Notes: generated from the letters alone by a model not told the origin. A stretch of DNA of 64,000 nt from Streptomyces cadmiisoli (GCF_003261055.1 NZ_CP030073.1:9114001-9178000); one strand, 5' to 3'. Shown: positions 16,992 to 27,800, counted from the first letter of the stretch. Program-made: numbers and translations.

Positions 16992-17615
16992 CTAGCCTTC
17001 TGGGTTGGCGCGCTTGACCGGAACGCAGGGTTCGACCTGGCTCTTGGCGAAGTAGGTGATGACTGCGTACGGCTTGTTGCTGCCTGTGGTGTTCTCGAAG
17101 GCCAGCACGTGGCCGGGGAACAGTTTGATCTCGCGCTTGATCTCCCAGGTCCAAACAGCGACGGGTTTTCCGACGGGTTCGCCCTGTTCGTCGGTCATGT
17201 AGAGCTCTCGCGGTTTGCTGCGCTGGCACATGTAGCCGGGCGCGACTTCGGACACGGTCACACCGATACCGTTCGGGCGCAGTTGCCTTGCGAGTTCGCG
17301 CTGGGCCTCGATGTCGATGCTTTGGTCCTCGATGGTGAGGGTGACAGTGCCGTCGCTGTGGCGTTCCACCGCGTATGCCCTCGAGTCGGTCGGTGAGCCG
17401 GGCACGATCACTGTGGTGAGCCAGGCTGCCGCGCAGGCTGCCGCTGTGACGGCGATGCGGCGCGGGGCGGACAGACGCCGCCCGGAAGCCTTCAGCGTGC
17501 CTTCGCCCGTTGCCGTCTCAGTGGGCCCGGTCCGGCACACGCCGGCCTGGCGTACCTCGATCTCCCTGTGCAGTTCGTCCAGGAGCCGGTCCTCGAACGT
17601 CCTCTTCGTGCTCAT
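16992..17615 (-). CDS. Single-pass membrane protein partnered with ECF sigma
   Basis: A 207-residue protein with a cytoplasmic N-terminal stretch (FEDRLLDELHREIEVRQ), one transmembrane segment about residues 53-71 (IAVTAAACAAAWLTTVIV) and a larger extracellular part with two Cys (YMCQRSKP, VEPCVPVKR). Its ATG overlaps the stop of the sigma gene (ATGA). The position and topology fit an anti-sigma factor or sigma-linked sensor, but no zinc-binding HxxxCxxC motif is visible, so that role is inferred from context only. Confidence 0.65.
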   Translation of the reverse strand: MSTKRTFEDRLLDELHREIEVRQAGVCRTGPTETATGEGTLKASGRRLSAPRRIAVTAAACAAAWLTTVIVPGSPTDSRAYAVERHSDGTVTLTIEDQSIDIEAQRELARQLRPNGIGVTVSEVAPGYMCQRSKPRELYMTDEQGEPVGKPVAVWTWEIKREIKLFPGHVLAFENTTGSNKPYAVITYFAKSQVEPCVPVKRANPEG

Positions 17616-18316
17616 GCTTCTCCCCTCGCGACGTACGGCAGCGATGTGTCCGCCGGCCCCGTGCCCGCTCCCGTGGAACGTGCCCGGACAGCTGCGTGAT
17701 GCGTGCCCGTGGTCTTGGAGTCCGCCTCTTGCCGCAGTGTCTTGCGCGCACGGTGAAGTCGGACCCTGGCCGTGACCTGGCGGATGCCCAGCGCGGCCGC
17801 AGCCTCCGTGACCGTGAGCTGGTCCACCGCGATCAGCTCCATGACGGCCCGTTCACCCTCGGGGAGCCTTTCGAGCGCGGCCAGGACGTGCCGCCCGGGG
17901 CTGGCCGCATCGAGCTTGTCCTCGATGCGGGCGATGTCGTCGGCCTCCAGCAGTCGCCGCCCGCAGATGCGCAGATCGCGTTCCCTCTCCCGGGCTATGC
18001 GGCGGCGTTCCGACGAGACGACGTTGCGGGCGATGCCGTACAGCCAGGCGGTCTCGCTGCCGCGGCACGGCCGGTAGGAATGGGCCGAGTCAAGGACGGC
18101 GAGGAAGATCTCGGCCGTCAGGTCGGCCGCGGTATGCGGGTCGTCGACGCGCCGGGCCACGAAACGCATCATCGCGTCCACGTGGCGCCGGTAGAACTCC
18201 TCGAAGAGCTGCGGGTCACGTACCAACGCAGCGGGCTCACCCCGTAACCGTTCCGGGTCATCCACAAACAGCTCCTGCTCGTCCAAGGCTCCCGGTCCTC
18301 CGCTGCGGAGGTTCAC
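17612..18316 (-). CDS. RNA polymerase ECF-type sigma factor
   Basis: A 234-residue sigma-70-family factor directing RNA polymerase to a specific regulon. Region 2 is FEEFYRRHVDAMMRFVARRVDDPHTAADLTAEIFLAVLDSAHSYRP followed by AWLYGIARNVVSSERRR; region 4 is LPEGERAVMELIAVDQLTVTEAAAALGIRQVTARVRLHRARKTL. GTG 18316 is chosen; about 35 residues precede region 2. A short C-terminal extension (about 200-234) is not conserved. It is coupled to a membrane protein gene. The preceding 500 bp (18317-18855) should hold its promoter; no gene is recognised there. Confidence 0.9.
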   Translation of the reverse strand: MNLRSGGPGALDEQELFVDDPERLRGEPAALVRDPQLFEEFYRRHVDAMMRFVARRVDDPHTAADLTAEIFLAVLDSAHSYRPCRGSETAWLYGIARNVVSSERRRIARERERDLRICGRRLLEADDIARIEDKLDAASPGRHVLAALERLPEGERAVMELIAVDQLTVTEAAAALGIRQVTARVRLHRARKTLRQEADSKTTGTHHAAVRARSTGAGTGPADTSLPYVARGEA

Positions 18317-18855
18317 CGGTGTGCTTCAACCGCACGTCACTTGTTCTTGGGCCAGGACGCGAAAAGCGTTACATCCGGGCCTGGCGCCAGAGGCGTTCAG
18401 GTCCAAGAGCCGCAACGCACGACGCTTACGACCCCCTGCCGGCGTGCCGCGTATCAATGCCCCCAGGCACGGCCGGCTGTGCCAGCGTGCAGCGTGGTCC
18501 ACCAAGTCGGCCTGCTCACAGCCGTCCCGCCCGTGACGGTCCAGCGCCTGCTGGGTGGCCGCACCGCCGACGAACGGGCCCGCAGCCTCGACCCCGCCCT
18601 GTCGTCCCCAGCACCCTGCCGCCAGCCGTGACCGTTCGCCGCACGGCGATTCCCTACGGCGCCTTTGACCTGAGCTTCTTCGCGCGGCGGTCGGCGTCAT
18701 CGAGTTTCCCGCCATGGGACGGTAGGCGCCTGAGCTTAGGGGCCATGATGAGTCGCCCCATGGCAGGTCTTGCCCAAAGCCGCTACGCCGACCTCGTACC
18801 GGCAGCTCCCGTCTTCTTCTGGACTTGGGCACCCGCTCCCTGTTTGATCGTGCGC
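18317..18855. other. Intergenic region, no gene recognised
   Basis: Roughly 540 bases between the divergent sigma gene and the lipoprotein gene. Open frames continue upstream of the lipoprotein start, but the residues there (Arg/Pro/Ser-rich) show no homology pattern. Promoters for both flanking genes are expected here; none could be assigned confidently. Confidence 0.45.
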
Positions 18856-19278
18856 ATGACGAAGACGCGCGCGGTGGGGCTGGCGGCAAGTGTCGTGCTG
18901 GGGATCGCGGTGACGTGGGGAACGTCCGGGTGCGATGCGGGGGAGGCAAGCCCCAGCTCGCGAAGCACGGGCGCGGCGCAGGCCAAGAAGGTGGAAGACG
19001 TGTGGGCCCAGGTCCAGGCGACGCAGTACTCGGGTTGCGGTGAGGCAGATTGCACAGACCACCTGACTTGGGTGCTGACCACCTTGAGTGATCTACGGGC
19101 CGCGATGGAGAGCGATCCTGCCGGGGATGAGCACTTTTCCGGCGCCTACAAGATCATCGACGGTGCGCAGGACAGCGCTCAGAGGGCCGGCCCAGATGAC
19201 CTGGACGCTGCTCGGACCGACATTCTGGGTGCTGTGACCCAGTTGCAGACGTGGATGCAACAACACCCCTCCTCGTAG
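18856..19278 (+). CDS. Small predicted lipoprotein
   Basis: A 140-residue exported protein. It starts MTKTRAVGLAASVVLGIAVT and ends its signal at WGTSGC, a lipobox with Cys near residue 26, so it should be lipid-anchored outside the membrane. The mature part is helical (KKVEDVWAQVQATQY, SDLRAAMESDPAGDEHFSGAYKIIDGAQDSAQRA) with a CGEADC pair. ATG 18856 is preferred because it begins the signal peptide directly. I do not recognise a family. Confidence 0.65.
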   Translation: MTKTRAVGLAASVVLGIAVTWGTSGCDAGEASPSSRSTGAAQAKKVEDVWAQVQATQYSGCGEADCTDHLTWVLTTLSDLRAAMESDPAGDEHFSGAYKIIDGAQDSAQRAGPDDLDAARTDILGAVTQLQTWMQQHPSS

Positions 19279-19361
19279 AGGGGCATGGACAGCCATCGCC
19301 ACCGTTCACGCTGGTCAGAAGCCTCCAGCGAGGCGGGCGCCCACGTGAGGGAATTGCCGCG

Positions 19362-19718
19362 TCACTGCCAGAAGAATGAATCGAGTGCCCTGTGCACCCG
19401 CTGCCCGGTCATGAGGACTCCACCGACCTTGTGCCTCATCCGTCGGCAGCTATCAGTCAGAGCATGCCTCACACGAATCCGTGTCTCCTCGGGAAAGTCC
19501 GACGCCAGCTCGAGCACCCTTGCACGGTCGGCTGGCGCAACGACCGCGGGTTCCTCCAGATCCCCGATCCAGTCGGCAAGCGTTTCGACAGCGAGCCCGT
19601 GCTCACCGGCCCTGAGGAAGTCAAGAACGTGCCCGCGCATGCGCTCCGAGTCGGGACCCGTTAGGGACTCAACCAGATCCTGTACACGTTTCTCCCACGC
19701 TGCGTAAGACTGCACCAT
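19362..19718 (-). CDS. MafI-like immunity protein candidate
   Basis: A 118-residue helical protein: RVQDLVESLTGPDSERMRGHVLDFLRAGEHGLAVETLADWIGDLEEPAVVAPADRARVLELASDF. The pattern of an AGEHGLAVETLxDW core followed by a helical hairpin resembles the MafI/CdiI-type immunity family. ATG 19718 is selected over an upstream start at 19736. There is no matching toxin gene beside it, so it would be an orphan immunity gene. Assignment is tentative, from pattern recognition only. Confidence 0.5.
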   Translation of the reverse strand: MVQSYAAWEKRVQDLVESLTGPDSERMRGHVLDFLRAGEHGLAVETLADWIGDLEEPAVVAPADRARVLELASDFPEETRIRVRHALTDSCRRMRHKVGGVLMTGQRVHRALDSFFWQ

Positions 19719-20014
19719 CCACGCATCCTGGCACACTGACCGTTCGCGTACCGGGAGCGCGTGTCCGACGGAACAGTGCTCCCCACAGCGTCAACACCGA
19801 CGGGGAGTTGAGTGCCACTCCGAGCTCCGCGATCCGGCCTGACGGCCCGCGCGTCGCGTAGATCCCGGACCAGACCGCGCGGACCGGCACTATGGCAGCC
19901 ACCTTGTCGGACCGCATCATGACGTCGTAGAGCCCCCCGGACCGACCCGCGAGGCGTCAGATCAATGAGAATGTCGTCTCCCCGCCTAAACAGTTGGAGG
20001 GTGACTGTAGCCAT
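19669..20014 (-). pseudogene. Possible frameshifted short gene
   Basis: On the minus strand MATVTLQLFRRGDDILIDLTPRGSVRG (from 20014) is followed, one frame away, by LYDVMMRSDKVAAIVPVRAVWSGIYATRG and IAELGVALNSPSVLTLWGALFRR. The two parts meet in a run of six G, a typical slippage site. Both parts have coding-like third-position composition. I do not recognise the family, and it overlaps the start of the plus-strand gene at 20013, so it may be a relic. Confidence 0.3.
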
Positions 20015-20432
20015 GACACGCAGTGGCAACAGACCGCTCGCGTTGGCGGAACTCGCAGCAGCGCTGCGTTCGCTGGGCGTGGCCGACGCCACGCCCAGCG
20101 AACGGGAGGAGGGCGGCGCCTGGGTCGCGGAGTGGGACGGTGACATCCGCGGACACGACGTCTGGATCCTCATTATGGGGGCGCGCAACCATCCCGGAGG
20201 CGTGCGGGTCATGCTGGACGACTTCACCTTTGACGAGGTACACACCGAACACGTGGGCGAGCTGGTGAGGAGAGTGTTCACCGGTGACGCCCGGGTGACG
20301 GCGAAGCGTGCCTTCCTGGCCCAGCGCCTCGTCCTTCAGGTCCAGGCCGGCTCGACGGCCTACTCGGCAAGCACGGAGGGCGATTCGGCGGACGACCTGT
20401 CCGCTTGGGGCAGGCTCCTGGCCGCGCCGTAG
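20013..20432 (+). CDS. Hypothetical protein
   Basis: A 139-residue protein beginning MTRSGNRPLALAELAAALRS with GGAGGG about 11 bases upstream of ATG 20013. It contains HDVWILIMGARNHPGGVRVMLDDFTFDE and FTGDARVTAKRAFLAQRLVLQVQAG. It appears soluble with an alpha/beta pattern and no signal or membrane segment. I recognise no family. Its placement near a MafI-like gene and the RHS locus makes a toxin-related role thinkable but unsupported. Confidence 0.5.
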   Translation: MTRSGNRPLALAELAAALRSLGVADATPSEREEGGAWVAEWDGDIRGHDVWILIMGARNHPGGVRVMLDDFTFDEVHTEHVGELVRRVFTGDARVTAKRAFLAQRLVLQVQAGSTAYSASTEGDSADDLSAWGRLLAAP

Positions 20433-20821
20433 ACGCCGACGAAGCCACGGCCCGGTATTCGGCAACGCGCTGGATACCGGGCCGTCCGCGGCTCCTGGAC
20501 GGCGACGTCCACCCGACGCAGGCGCTTCTGATGACCGATGCCGAAGCCGCCGAATGGATCATCACCACGGCTGCCGGGGGATCTGAGCCGGCGTCCGGAC
20601 ACGCCGGGCACTGCGTCCGCGCCCGCCCTGGCCAGCGGTACGTCTCCGGTCTGTCGGCTTCCCACGCCGGCCGGTAAGGCCGGGCGTGACGGGACGCGTC
20701 GTGACCCGGCTTTGTGGCGCTCGTGCCGCCGCGTGCGGCGGCCTCCTCGCGGCTGAGGCAGTGGCGTGGCTCGCTCACTTCTCACCGGGTGCAGGAGCTC
20801 GAAGCAGTAGTTGCAAAAAGG
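20433..20821. other. Intergenic, possible scrap only
   Basis: About 390 bases. A plus-strand stretch at about 20460-20600 reads RWIPGRPRLLDGDVHPTQALLMTDAEAAEWIITTAAGG, which looks coding but has no credible start and fits no family I know. Otherwise nothing is seen before the terminator hairpin. Confidence 0.35.
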
Positions 20822-20849
20822 GAGAGGTCCGCCGTGTGGCGGACCTCTC
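20822..20849 (-). terminator. Rho-independent terminator of DNRLRE gene
   Basis: A 12-bp perfect stem GAGAGGTCCGCC/GGCGGACCTCTC with GTGT loop lies just past the minus-strand gene ending at 20860. On the minus strand it is followed by CCTTTTT, so it is a canonical terminator. Confidence 0.85.
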
Positions 20850-20859
20850 AAGGGCGTTC

Positions 20860-23800
20860 TCAGCCGATCGCGATGCGAGTGGGCCAGTGTGGATTGGCGC
20901 CTATGACCTGGATTCCTGAACCGGAGAGGGCGGTCTTGCTGCCTGCGTGGTACTTGACGGTGCCGTCGGCTTGGATGGCCCAGATGTCGGGGATGGTGTC
21001 CGCGTTGACATCGGGAGTGCCCATGAGCATGGGCACGCTGGTCTTGGACCAGCCGGAGGCGGCGTACTCGGTGTCGGCTCCGCCGGCGGAGTTGCCGGAG
21101 AGGGCGAGCGAGGTGAGGTCGACGCCGCCGCCGGATGCAGGGATTCCCTTGCGCAGGAGCAGTCTTCCGGAGGCGTCGGTACGGAAGAGCAGGTCGGCGA
21201 TGCCGTCGCCGGAGACATCCTGGACGGTGACGATGTCGCGTTCATTCCATGTGGAGGAGGTGGTCAGAAGTACTGCCTGTTCCACGGTGGCGCCGTGGTA
21301 TCCGGTGAAGGCCCACAGTTCGTCGGATGTGTCGGTGTGGACGGTGGCGAAGAAGTCGGTACGTCCGTCGCCGGTGATGTCGCCTGCGGCCGCGATCTGG
21401 GTGAGGTCGTCTGGATCGGGCGCGTTGTTGGGAAGGAGGATTTCCTGGCGTTTGTCGATGTTGACGGCGCCGTAGCCGTCTCCGGGATAGACCCAGAGCC
21501 TGCCGTCGAGGCGGACGACGAGGTCCTGGAGGCCGTCGCCTCCCGTGATGTCACCGTTGTGGGTGATCAGGGCGCCCTTGAAATGACCGGCAGGTGCCTG
21601 CACGTAGGGAGGCTCTTCGTCGCCGCCGTTGGGGTCCTTGTCAGGATTGGCGCGGTAGGCGCCTGGCATGGAGTAGTCGAGGTCGCCGGTGCCCTTGACG
21701 AGGTCCTTGTCGAACTGCGTGGGGTAGAGGTAGAGGTTTCCGTCCTTGGTCACAGCCATGAGGTCGGCGAGTTTGTCACCGGTGAAGTCCCCGGGCGCGT
21801 CAGCCTGGTCGCGTGGGGTGACGTAGAAGAAGTACTTCGTCGGTTCCGAGGGGTTTCCGGCACTGTCGACGGCCCGTACGTACAGTACGTTCGGTCCGGC
21901 GGCCGGTGGCTTGGCATCGGTGACAGTGGACTGATGCGAAGTGGGCAATCCGGCCTGTCTTGACGCGGAGCCGGTGTAGCTGGGTGAGTTGAACCCGTAC
22001 TCGTAGCGTACGACGTCGGTGTTGAGGGCGCGGAAGGTGAAGGACCCTGGTGTGCCGAACTTCTTGGTGCTCCAGTTGGAGTCTTCGGCGCCGCTGCCAA
22101 AGCCGTTATTGCTGCCATCGGCGTTCGGGTAGTCGCTGGAGGACGCCACCGGTGGTCGCGGTGCGGCCGTGTCGAGAACGAACCGGCACGGTGCCTTCGT
22201 CGGGTAGAACCCCGAGGTGGACTTTGCGTCGTCCACCGCGCGGACGCGCCACGAGTACGTGGCACCGTTCTTGAGCCCGCCGGTGGGGAACCTGTCAGTG
22301 ATGCCGAGAGCGGTACCGGTGTCGCCTCCAACGGACACCTTGCCCGTCGAGCCGAGCCGGTCACCCGTGGTGTCCCACTTGCCCAGCTCCCAGAGGTCGA
22401 AGTCGAAATAGTCGAGGTTCTTGTCCTTGTCCGTGGCCTTGGCGGTAAAAGTGAGGTCGCCCGAGCCCATGCGCACGTACGGCTTGGTGGTCGTGCACCT
22501 CCCGTCCGGACCAAGGTCCAGGGAATTGGAGACGATCGACGGCTTGCGGTTGTAGACCAGGACCATGGAGGGCGCGTCGTCACCGTTGGCCCGGAACTTC
22601 TTCCAGGCGTACTGGGAGTCTTCGTCACGGGCGCGCAGCCCGAAGGTGATGGTGTCCTCGCCGTCATCGGCGGCATTCTGGGCGCCGCTTCTCACGTCGA
22701 AGGTTTCGTGTGCGTCGGGGCAGCCGGACTTGTAGCCGTGAGCGAAGCTCTTGGTCGCCAGCTTGTTGCCGTCGTGGAGTTCGGGCGCGTTCTTCCAGTT
22801 GGTACGGGAGTTGATCGGTCCGGTGAGGTGAACGCTGACCGAGCGGGCGCTGCAGGACCACGAGTAGGTCTCCAGCACCCGCAGTCTGGCGCTGGTGATT
22901 TTTGTGCCCTTCAGGTCCTTGTCGAAGGAGATGTTGAAGAAGGAGCGCGAGGTGCCCCATGTGTCGGATTCAAATCCGACGCGGGCCTCGTGGGTGCCGC
23001 CCTTGTTGAAGCCCGCGCCGTTGTAGAAGGTGGCGTTGGGATGGCGGTCGTACGCAGTGGTCCAGTTCTGGGTGTGCTTCTTGACCGACGGGTCGATGAA
23101 GACCGGATAGGTGGTCTCCGGATCATTCAGGAGGTCCTGGTCAGGAGTAAGAGCCCAGGCCCCGTCGGACAGGTCGACCTCCACCAGCGCGCCGCGGGAA
23201 TCCGGTGACGGGCCGTCGAGCAGTGGCAGGCTCAGTGTCGATGCCAAACCAGTCTGGGAAGGTGCCGGCGTCGGCTCTGCCGGCGCGGACGGCAGAGGAG
23301 ACTCCGAGACCGTGGGGGGTGGCCCGTCGGTCGCCGAGGGCAGGTCCTCCACGTCGGTGTCACTTTGCTCGTCGGACTCCACGGGTTCGTCGTCTGTGGG
23401 GCTCGGGCTCGGGTTGTCGGTCGGCGAGGGGCTGCCGGGGTCGCTGGCGTTGGGGGATTCCGGAGCCGTCGGCTGGGCCGTTGCCCCTACGTTGCCGTCG
23501 GTCACGGCCGGCTTGCCGCTGCTGTCCCACATCAGTGGCGTGGAGGACACGGCTACTTCGGTGCCGTAAGCATCTTCGGCGCTGATGATGCCGGAGCGCG
23601 GGCTCAGGCGGAAGGTCAGGGTTGCGGAGTGCAGGCCGTACAGGAGCTGCCGGGCATGCGGATCGGCGGCAGCAGCACGGTTCTTCAGCACGACCAGTTG
23701 ACCGAATCCGTCATCGTCGGCGGTCAGCACCAGGTCACCACCCGGGAAGATCTCCGGGTACAGCACCCGGTTCCCGTCGATGATCGGTGCGGGGACGGGG

Positions 23801-24345
23801 CCGGGCCACGTCAGCTGTATCGCATCTGTGCCATTGTCCACATACAACGTGACCAGCGGGGTTCCGGTGTCCTCCACGGACGCCTGCTTCACCAGAGAGA
23901 CTCGCTGCACGGACGCACGGGAGGCACGCTGCTCGGCGTGCTCGTCAGAACCGGCCGAGAAAACCATCCGGGTGTTGGTGGCTCGCGGCTCCCACCCGTT
24001 CTTGGTCCGGCGCAGACTCGTGTCGATCGGCTTCCACTCCCCGCCCACCTTGGCGCGGATCGGCGAAGAGTGCAGTTGCTTCGCCATCAGCCCGTCGGGA
24101 CGGGCCCATGTGGTGGAGTGAGAGGTCCGCGCTGCGGTCACCTCGACGTTCTTGCCGCTTCGTGCAGCTTCCCGCACAGCTGTGGCTTCGCTCACGGATT
24201 TTGCGGGCCGGTCATGACCGCCGCCAGGCGTGGCGTCGCCGTCCAGTTCCAGTCCGGCGTAGACGATGCCGGTTGCAGCGACCACAGTCGCGAGAACCGC
24301 CACACCGACCCCACGTCCCAGTGCGCGGCGCGATATGCGCGTCAT
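20860..24345 (-). CDS. Secreted DNRLRE and FG-GAP repeat protein
   Basis: A 1161-residue exported protein. Order: signal/anchor segment (ALGRGVGVAVLATVVAATGI, residues about 8-30); N-terminal domain; Pro/Ser/Glu-rich linker about 290-365; DNRLRE domain about 400-590 with NWTTAYDRHPNATFYNGAG, ITSARLRVLETYSWSC and NWKNAPEL; beta-sandwich modules; then FG-GAP/VCBS-like repeats about 860-1150 (GDFTGDKLADLMAV, GDITGDGRTDFFATV, DVSGDGIADLLFR, DVNADTIPDIWAIQ), which bind calcium in related beta-propellers. DNRLRE occurs at the N-terminus of WapA-type wall proteins. It is divergent from the RHS gene, suggesting a shared surface function. ATG 24345 starts the signal peptide. Confidence 0.88.
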   Translation of the reverse strand: MTRISRRALGRGVGVAVLATVVAATGIVYAGLELDGDATPGGGHDRPAKSVSEATAVREAARSGKNVEVTAARTSHSTTWARPDGLMAKQLHSSPIRAKVGGEWKPIDTSLRRTKNGWEPRATNTRMVFSAGSDEHAEQRASRASVQRVSLVKQASVEDTGTPLVTLYVDNGTDAIQLTWPGPVPAPIIDGNRVLYPEIFPGGDLVLTADDDGFGQLVVLKNRAAAADPHARQLLYGLHSATLTFRLSPRSGIISAEDAYGTEVAVSSTPLMWDSSGKPAVTDGNVGATAQPTAPESPNASDPGSPSPTDNPSPSPTDDEPVESDEQSDTDVEDLPSATDGPPPTVSESPLPSAPAEPTPAPSQTGLASTLSLPLLDGPSPDSRGALVEVDLSDGAWALTPDQDLLNDPETTYPVFIDPSVKKHTQNWTTAYDRHPNATFYNGAGFNKGGTHEARVGFESDTWGTSRSFFNISFDKDLKGTKITSARLRVLETYSWSCSARSVSVHLTGPINSRTNWKNAPELHDGNKLATKSFAHGYKSGCPDAHETFDVRSGAQNAADDGEDTITFGLRARDEDSQYAWKKFRANGDDAPSMVLVYNRKPSIVSNSLDLGPDGRCTTTKPYVRMGSGDLTFTAKATDKDKNLDYFDFDLWELGKWDTTGDRLGSTGKVSVGGDTGTALGITDRFPTGGLKNGATYSWRVRAVDDAKSTSGFYPTKAPCRFVLDTAAPRPPVASSSDYPNADGSNNGFGSGAEDSNWSTKKFGTPGSFTFRALNTDVVRYEYGFNSPSYTGSASRQAGLPTSHQSTVTDAKPPAAGPNVLYVRAVDSAGNPSEPTKYFFYVTPRDQADAPGDFTGDKLADLMAVTKDGNLYLYPTQFDKDLVKGTGDLDYSMPGAYRANPDKDPNGGDEEPPYVQAPAGHFKGALITHNGDITGGDGLQDLVVRLDGRLWVYPGDGYGAVNIDKRQEILLPNNAPDPDDLTQIAAAGDITGDGRTDFFATVHTDTSDELWAFTGYHGATVEQAVLLTTSSTWNERDIVTVQDVSGDGIADLLFRTDASGRLLLRKGIPASGGGVDLTSLALSGNSAGGADTEYAASGWSKTSVPMLMGTPDVNADTIPDIWAIQADGTVKYHAGSKTALSGSGIQVIGANPHWPTRIAIG

Positions 24346-24838
24346 CGGGCGAGATCCCCTTCTGCCTTGTGTCCCCTCGGAGCCCACACGTGCACGTGGT
24401 GCGGTCGGGCCAGCCGATGATGACCTATGGGGAACGCGTCGTCACCCTGTGGCGAAGTTGTGAGTGTGGTGAAGGAGTAGTCGCGCGGTTCCCGGCTGAT
24501 GGCAACAGACATCCCGTGTGGCCGGGTAAATCAGAGGCAGAGCAGCGGGGGAATCCTAGAAAACCCGGTTTTTTTGTCACAAAAGGTCATACCCTTCGCC
24601 ACGCAATGTGGCGAAATGCCCGGTTGTGGCCAAAAGGGTGATCTGCTGTGATGTGGAGCTTCGTCTCGCCTTTACCCTATTCCGGCTCTGCGGCTCCGTT
24701 ACATCCCGTGGTGATCATCACATCGACCTGTCGACTCTGGCGTTTACTCGCGAAACGATCACAGAATCTCCGTGTCTGATACGTCATCGTGCGTGGTCCG
24801 TTACCGGTCCCGCTCCAAGTGGTCCGGGAGACCTCGCC
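24346..24838. promoter_or_regulatory. Divergent intergenic region of the DNRLRE/RHS pair
   Basis: About 490 bases between the two divergent secreted-protein starts, visibly richer in A/T than its surroundings (for example AAAACCCGGTTTTTTTGTCAC near 24559-24579). It must carry promoters for both genes. No operator or riboswitch could be identified by eye. A frame runs in from 24608 but is not considered coding upstream of GTG 24839. Confidence 0.5.
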
Positions 24839-27800
24839 GTGTTCGATCGACTGCCTTCTGCTCGCCATCGTCGTCTGGCACGCACCGTGGTGCCTGTCGT
24901 TGCGGCCGCGTTGTTTGTGGGATTGCTGCCCGCGCAATCGTTCGCGCTGCCTCCGGATCCGGCGAAGGCGGAAACTGGCCGGGAATCGCTGACGCTCGAG
25001 AAACTCGAGGATGAAGAGCCCGTGCCCGGCACGGTGGCCAAGCGGAACTTGGCGGCTCTCAGGGCCCGGGTTCCCGCGGAGATGCTCGCGGCGCCCACCA
25101 ACACCGTGAATCCCCCGTCCAACCTGAATGGCTCGGTCCCGTTCGGCTCAAGCGCGGGCTCCGCTTCGGCTCAAAAGACAAACTCGGCAGCCCAGGCCGC
25201 CGGGCTGACCCCCGTTGGCTCCCTCCCTGTCAGTCTCGGCCAGGCGAGCGGCCATCCAGCTCCGACGGGCACCTGGCACGTCAGCATTCCCGACCGCGCC
25301 GAGGAGATCAGCCAAGGCGTGGATGGTGCCGTGCTGGTGGTGCAGGCACCCGATGCCGGCGCTGTCCCGGTCTCGGCCAGGCTGGACTACGCCAAGTTCG
25401 AACTGCTCTACGGCGCCGACTGGGCTTCCCGGCTGCGCTTCGTCCAGTTCCCCGACTGCTATCTGACGACGCCGAACGACGAGGCGTGCCAGACGTACGA
25501 AGAACTTGAGACACTCAACGACACGGCGTCCAAGTCCCTCACCGCCACGATCGACCCGGCGGCGGACACAGGAGCGACGCCAGCGTCGGCTGATGGGACT
25601 CCGGAGAAGAACTCTGGTGTGGTCCAAGCCGGCTACCGGAAGGACACCGCAACTTCCGCAGCGGCCGCTGCCAGTACGGCGGTCGTCGGCGCGATCGACT
25701 CCGGCAAGGGCGCCGGCGGCTCCTTCACGGCAACCCCACTGGCGGCTGACGGGAAGTGGCAGGCGGGAGGATCATCGGGTGCGTTCACCTGGTCCTATCC
25801 CCTGACCGTGCCGAGTCCGCCCGCAGGTCCTACGCCGTCGGTCTCCTTCGACTACAACTCGCAGACGGTGGATGGTCGTACGGCCGTTTCCTCACCCCAG
25901 AGCTCATGGATCGGGGAGGGCTGGTCCTACGATCCCGGCCACATCGAACGCCGCTACCGCACCTGCCAGGACGACCGTAAGACGCTCACCGCCGGCACTC
26001 CGAACAACACGGCCACGAAGGACAAGACGACTGACCTGTGCTGGGTCTCGTACAACGCCGTGATGTCCCTGCGTGGCAAGACCACTGAACTGGTGCGGGA
26101 CGCCGCCTCCGGCAGTAACCCCGAACAGGACACCGAGGTATACCGTCCGCAGCAGGACGACGGCACCCGGGTCGAGCGCCGTGTCGGCGGCACCAACGGC
26201 GACAACAACGGCGAGTACTGGGTCGTCACCACCACCGACGGCACCCGCTACTACTACGGACTCAACCAGGTCGGCGGGGGCCACGCCGACACCGGTTCCG
26301 TCTCCACGGTCCCCGTCTTCGGCAACCACCCCAACGAGCCCTGCCACACGAACTCCTTCGCGGACTCGCGATGCGGCACGGGCAAGCAGCAGGCCTGGCG
26401 CTGGGGCCTGGACAAGGTCGTCGACGTCCACGGCAACACAATGATCGTCAACTGGAAGCAGGAGACGAACTACTACGCCGTCCGCAAGAAGTTCACGTCC
26501 CCGGAGCGCTACGACCGCTACGCCTACCCCGCCTCTATCGAATACGGCATGCGCCCCGACAGCCTGACCAAGCCGTCGGCCACCGTGGACTTCGGGGCCA
26601 AGCAGCGCTGCCTGAGATCCGACACCGCCTGCGATCCGGACAACTTCGCCAAGACCGACGACCCTGGCGCCTACCGCCCCTGGTGGGACACGCCCGGCAA
26701 CCTCAACTGCAAGTCAACCTCCGACCTGTGCCCCGCCTTCCCCTCCTTCTGGACGCAGCTGCGCCTGGACACGGTGACGACGAAGGCCGCCCGTGCCGGG
26801 CAGACCGGTCTCGGCAAAGTCGACCAGTACACACTCCGGCAGTCGTTCCCTGAGGACTGGTACGACACCTCACCCGGCCTGTGGCTCAACTCCATCACCC
26901 GCACCGGCTACGCCCCCGGCGACAACACCGGCACCCTCCAGTCCAAAGACGGCATCAGCTTCACCCAGTACACCGTCGGCACCCAGGCACCCAAGGAGAT
27001 GCAAGCCCGCCTCCTGGACCGTCAGCTGCCCAACCTGGTGACGAACGGCAAGGCGGATCAGCGTCCCGGCTACACCCGCCCGCGCATCGGGACCATCTCC
27101 ACCTCGAACGGCGCCGACATCGAGATCGAGTACACGGGCGGCTGTGCGAGCGAACCTGCCGAGGACAAGGGCGAAGACAACGGCACCTGCTATCCCGTGC
27201 GCTGGTCGCCGGACGGAGACGAGAAGACGCCGGCCAAAGCGTGGTTCAACAAATACGTCGTCGACTCGGTGACCGAGACGGACAAGGTCACCTCGCACGG
27301 CAGACCCGTCACCACGCAGTACGCCTACACCGGTCCCGCCTGGGCCAAGAGCGACGACGAGTTCACCCGCACGGCACTGCACACCTACAGCGACTGGCGC
27401 GGCTACCGCCAGGTAGCCGCCACCAAGGGCAGCAAGTCCAGCTCGACGACGGCGGGCATCACGCAGTCCCAGTCCTACTCGGAGACCCGTTACTTCCAGG
27501 GCGTGGGCGGAGCGGTCAAGGACTCCACACAGGCCTACACCCTGCTCGCCGACGATGCTCCGCAGTACGCGGGCATGACAGCAGAAAGCATCACCTACAA
27601 GGACTCGAGCAAGGACCCGGACGGAATCAGGCCGATTGCCAAGCGCACGCTGAACTTTCCCTGGTCGAAGCAGACCGCGTCCCGTCCTCGGGAGGCGGAG
27701 AACGGCACCGAACTGGAGCCGCTGCTGGCCCACCGCACCGGCATCAAGCGCACGGATGAGATCCAGAAAGCCGATTCGAGCTGGCGCGCTGTCAGGACAC

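Noticed and set aside
18319..18855. Extension of the lipoprotein gene upstream to 18319
   Set aside because: Added residues show no conservation and would bury the signal peptide inside the protein.
24608..24838. Start of the RHS protein at 24608
   Set aside because: It would place 77 residues before an evident signal peptide; GTG 24839 has a better ribosome binding site.
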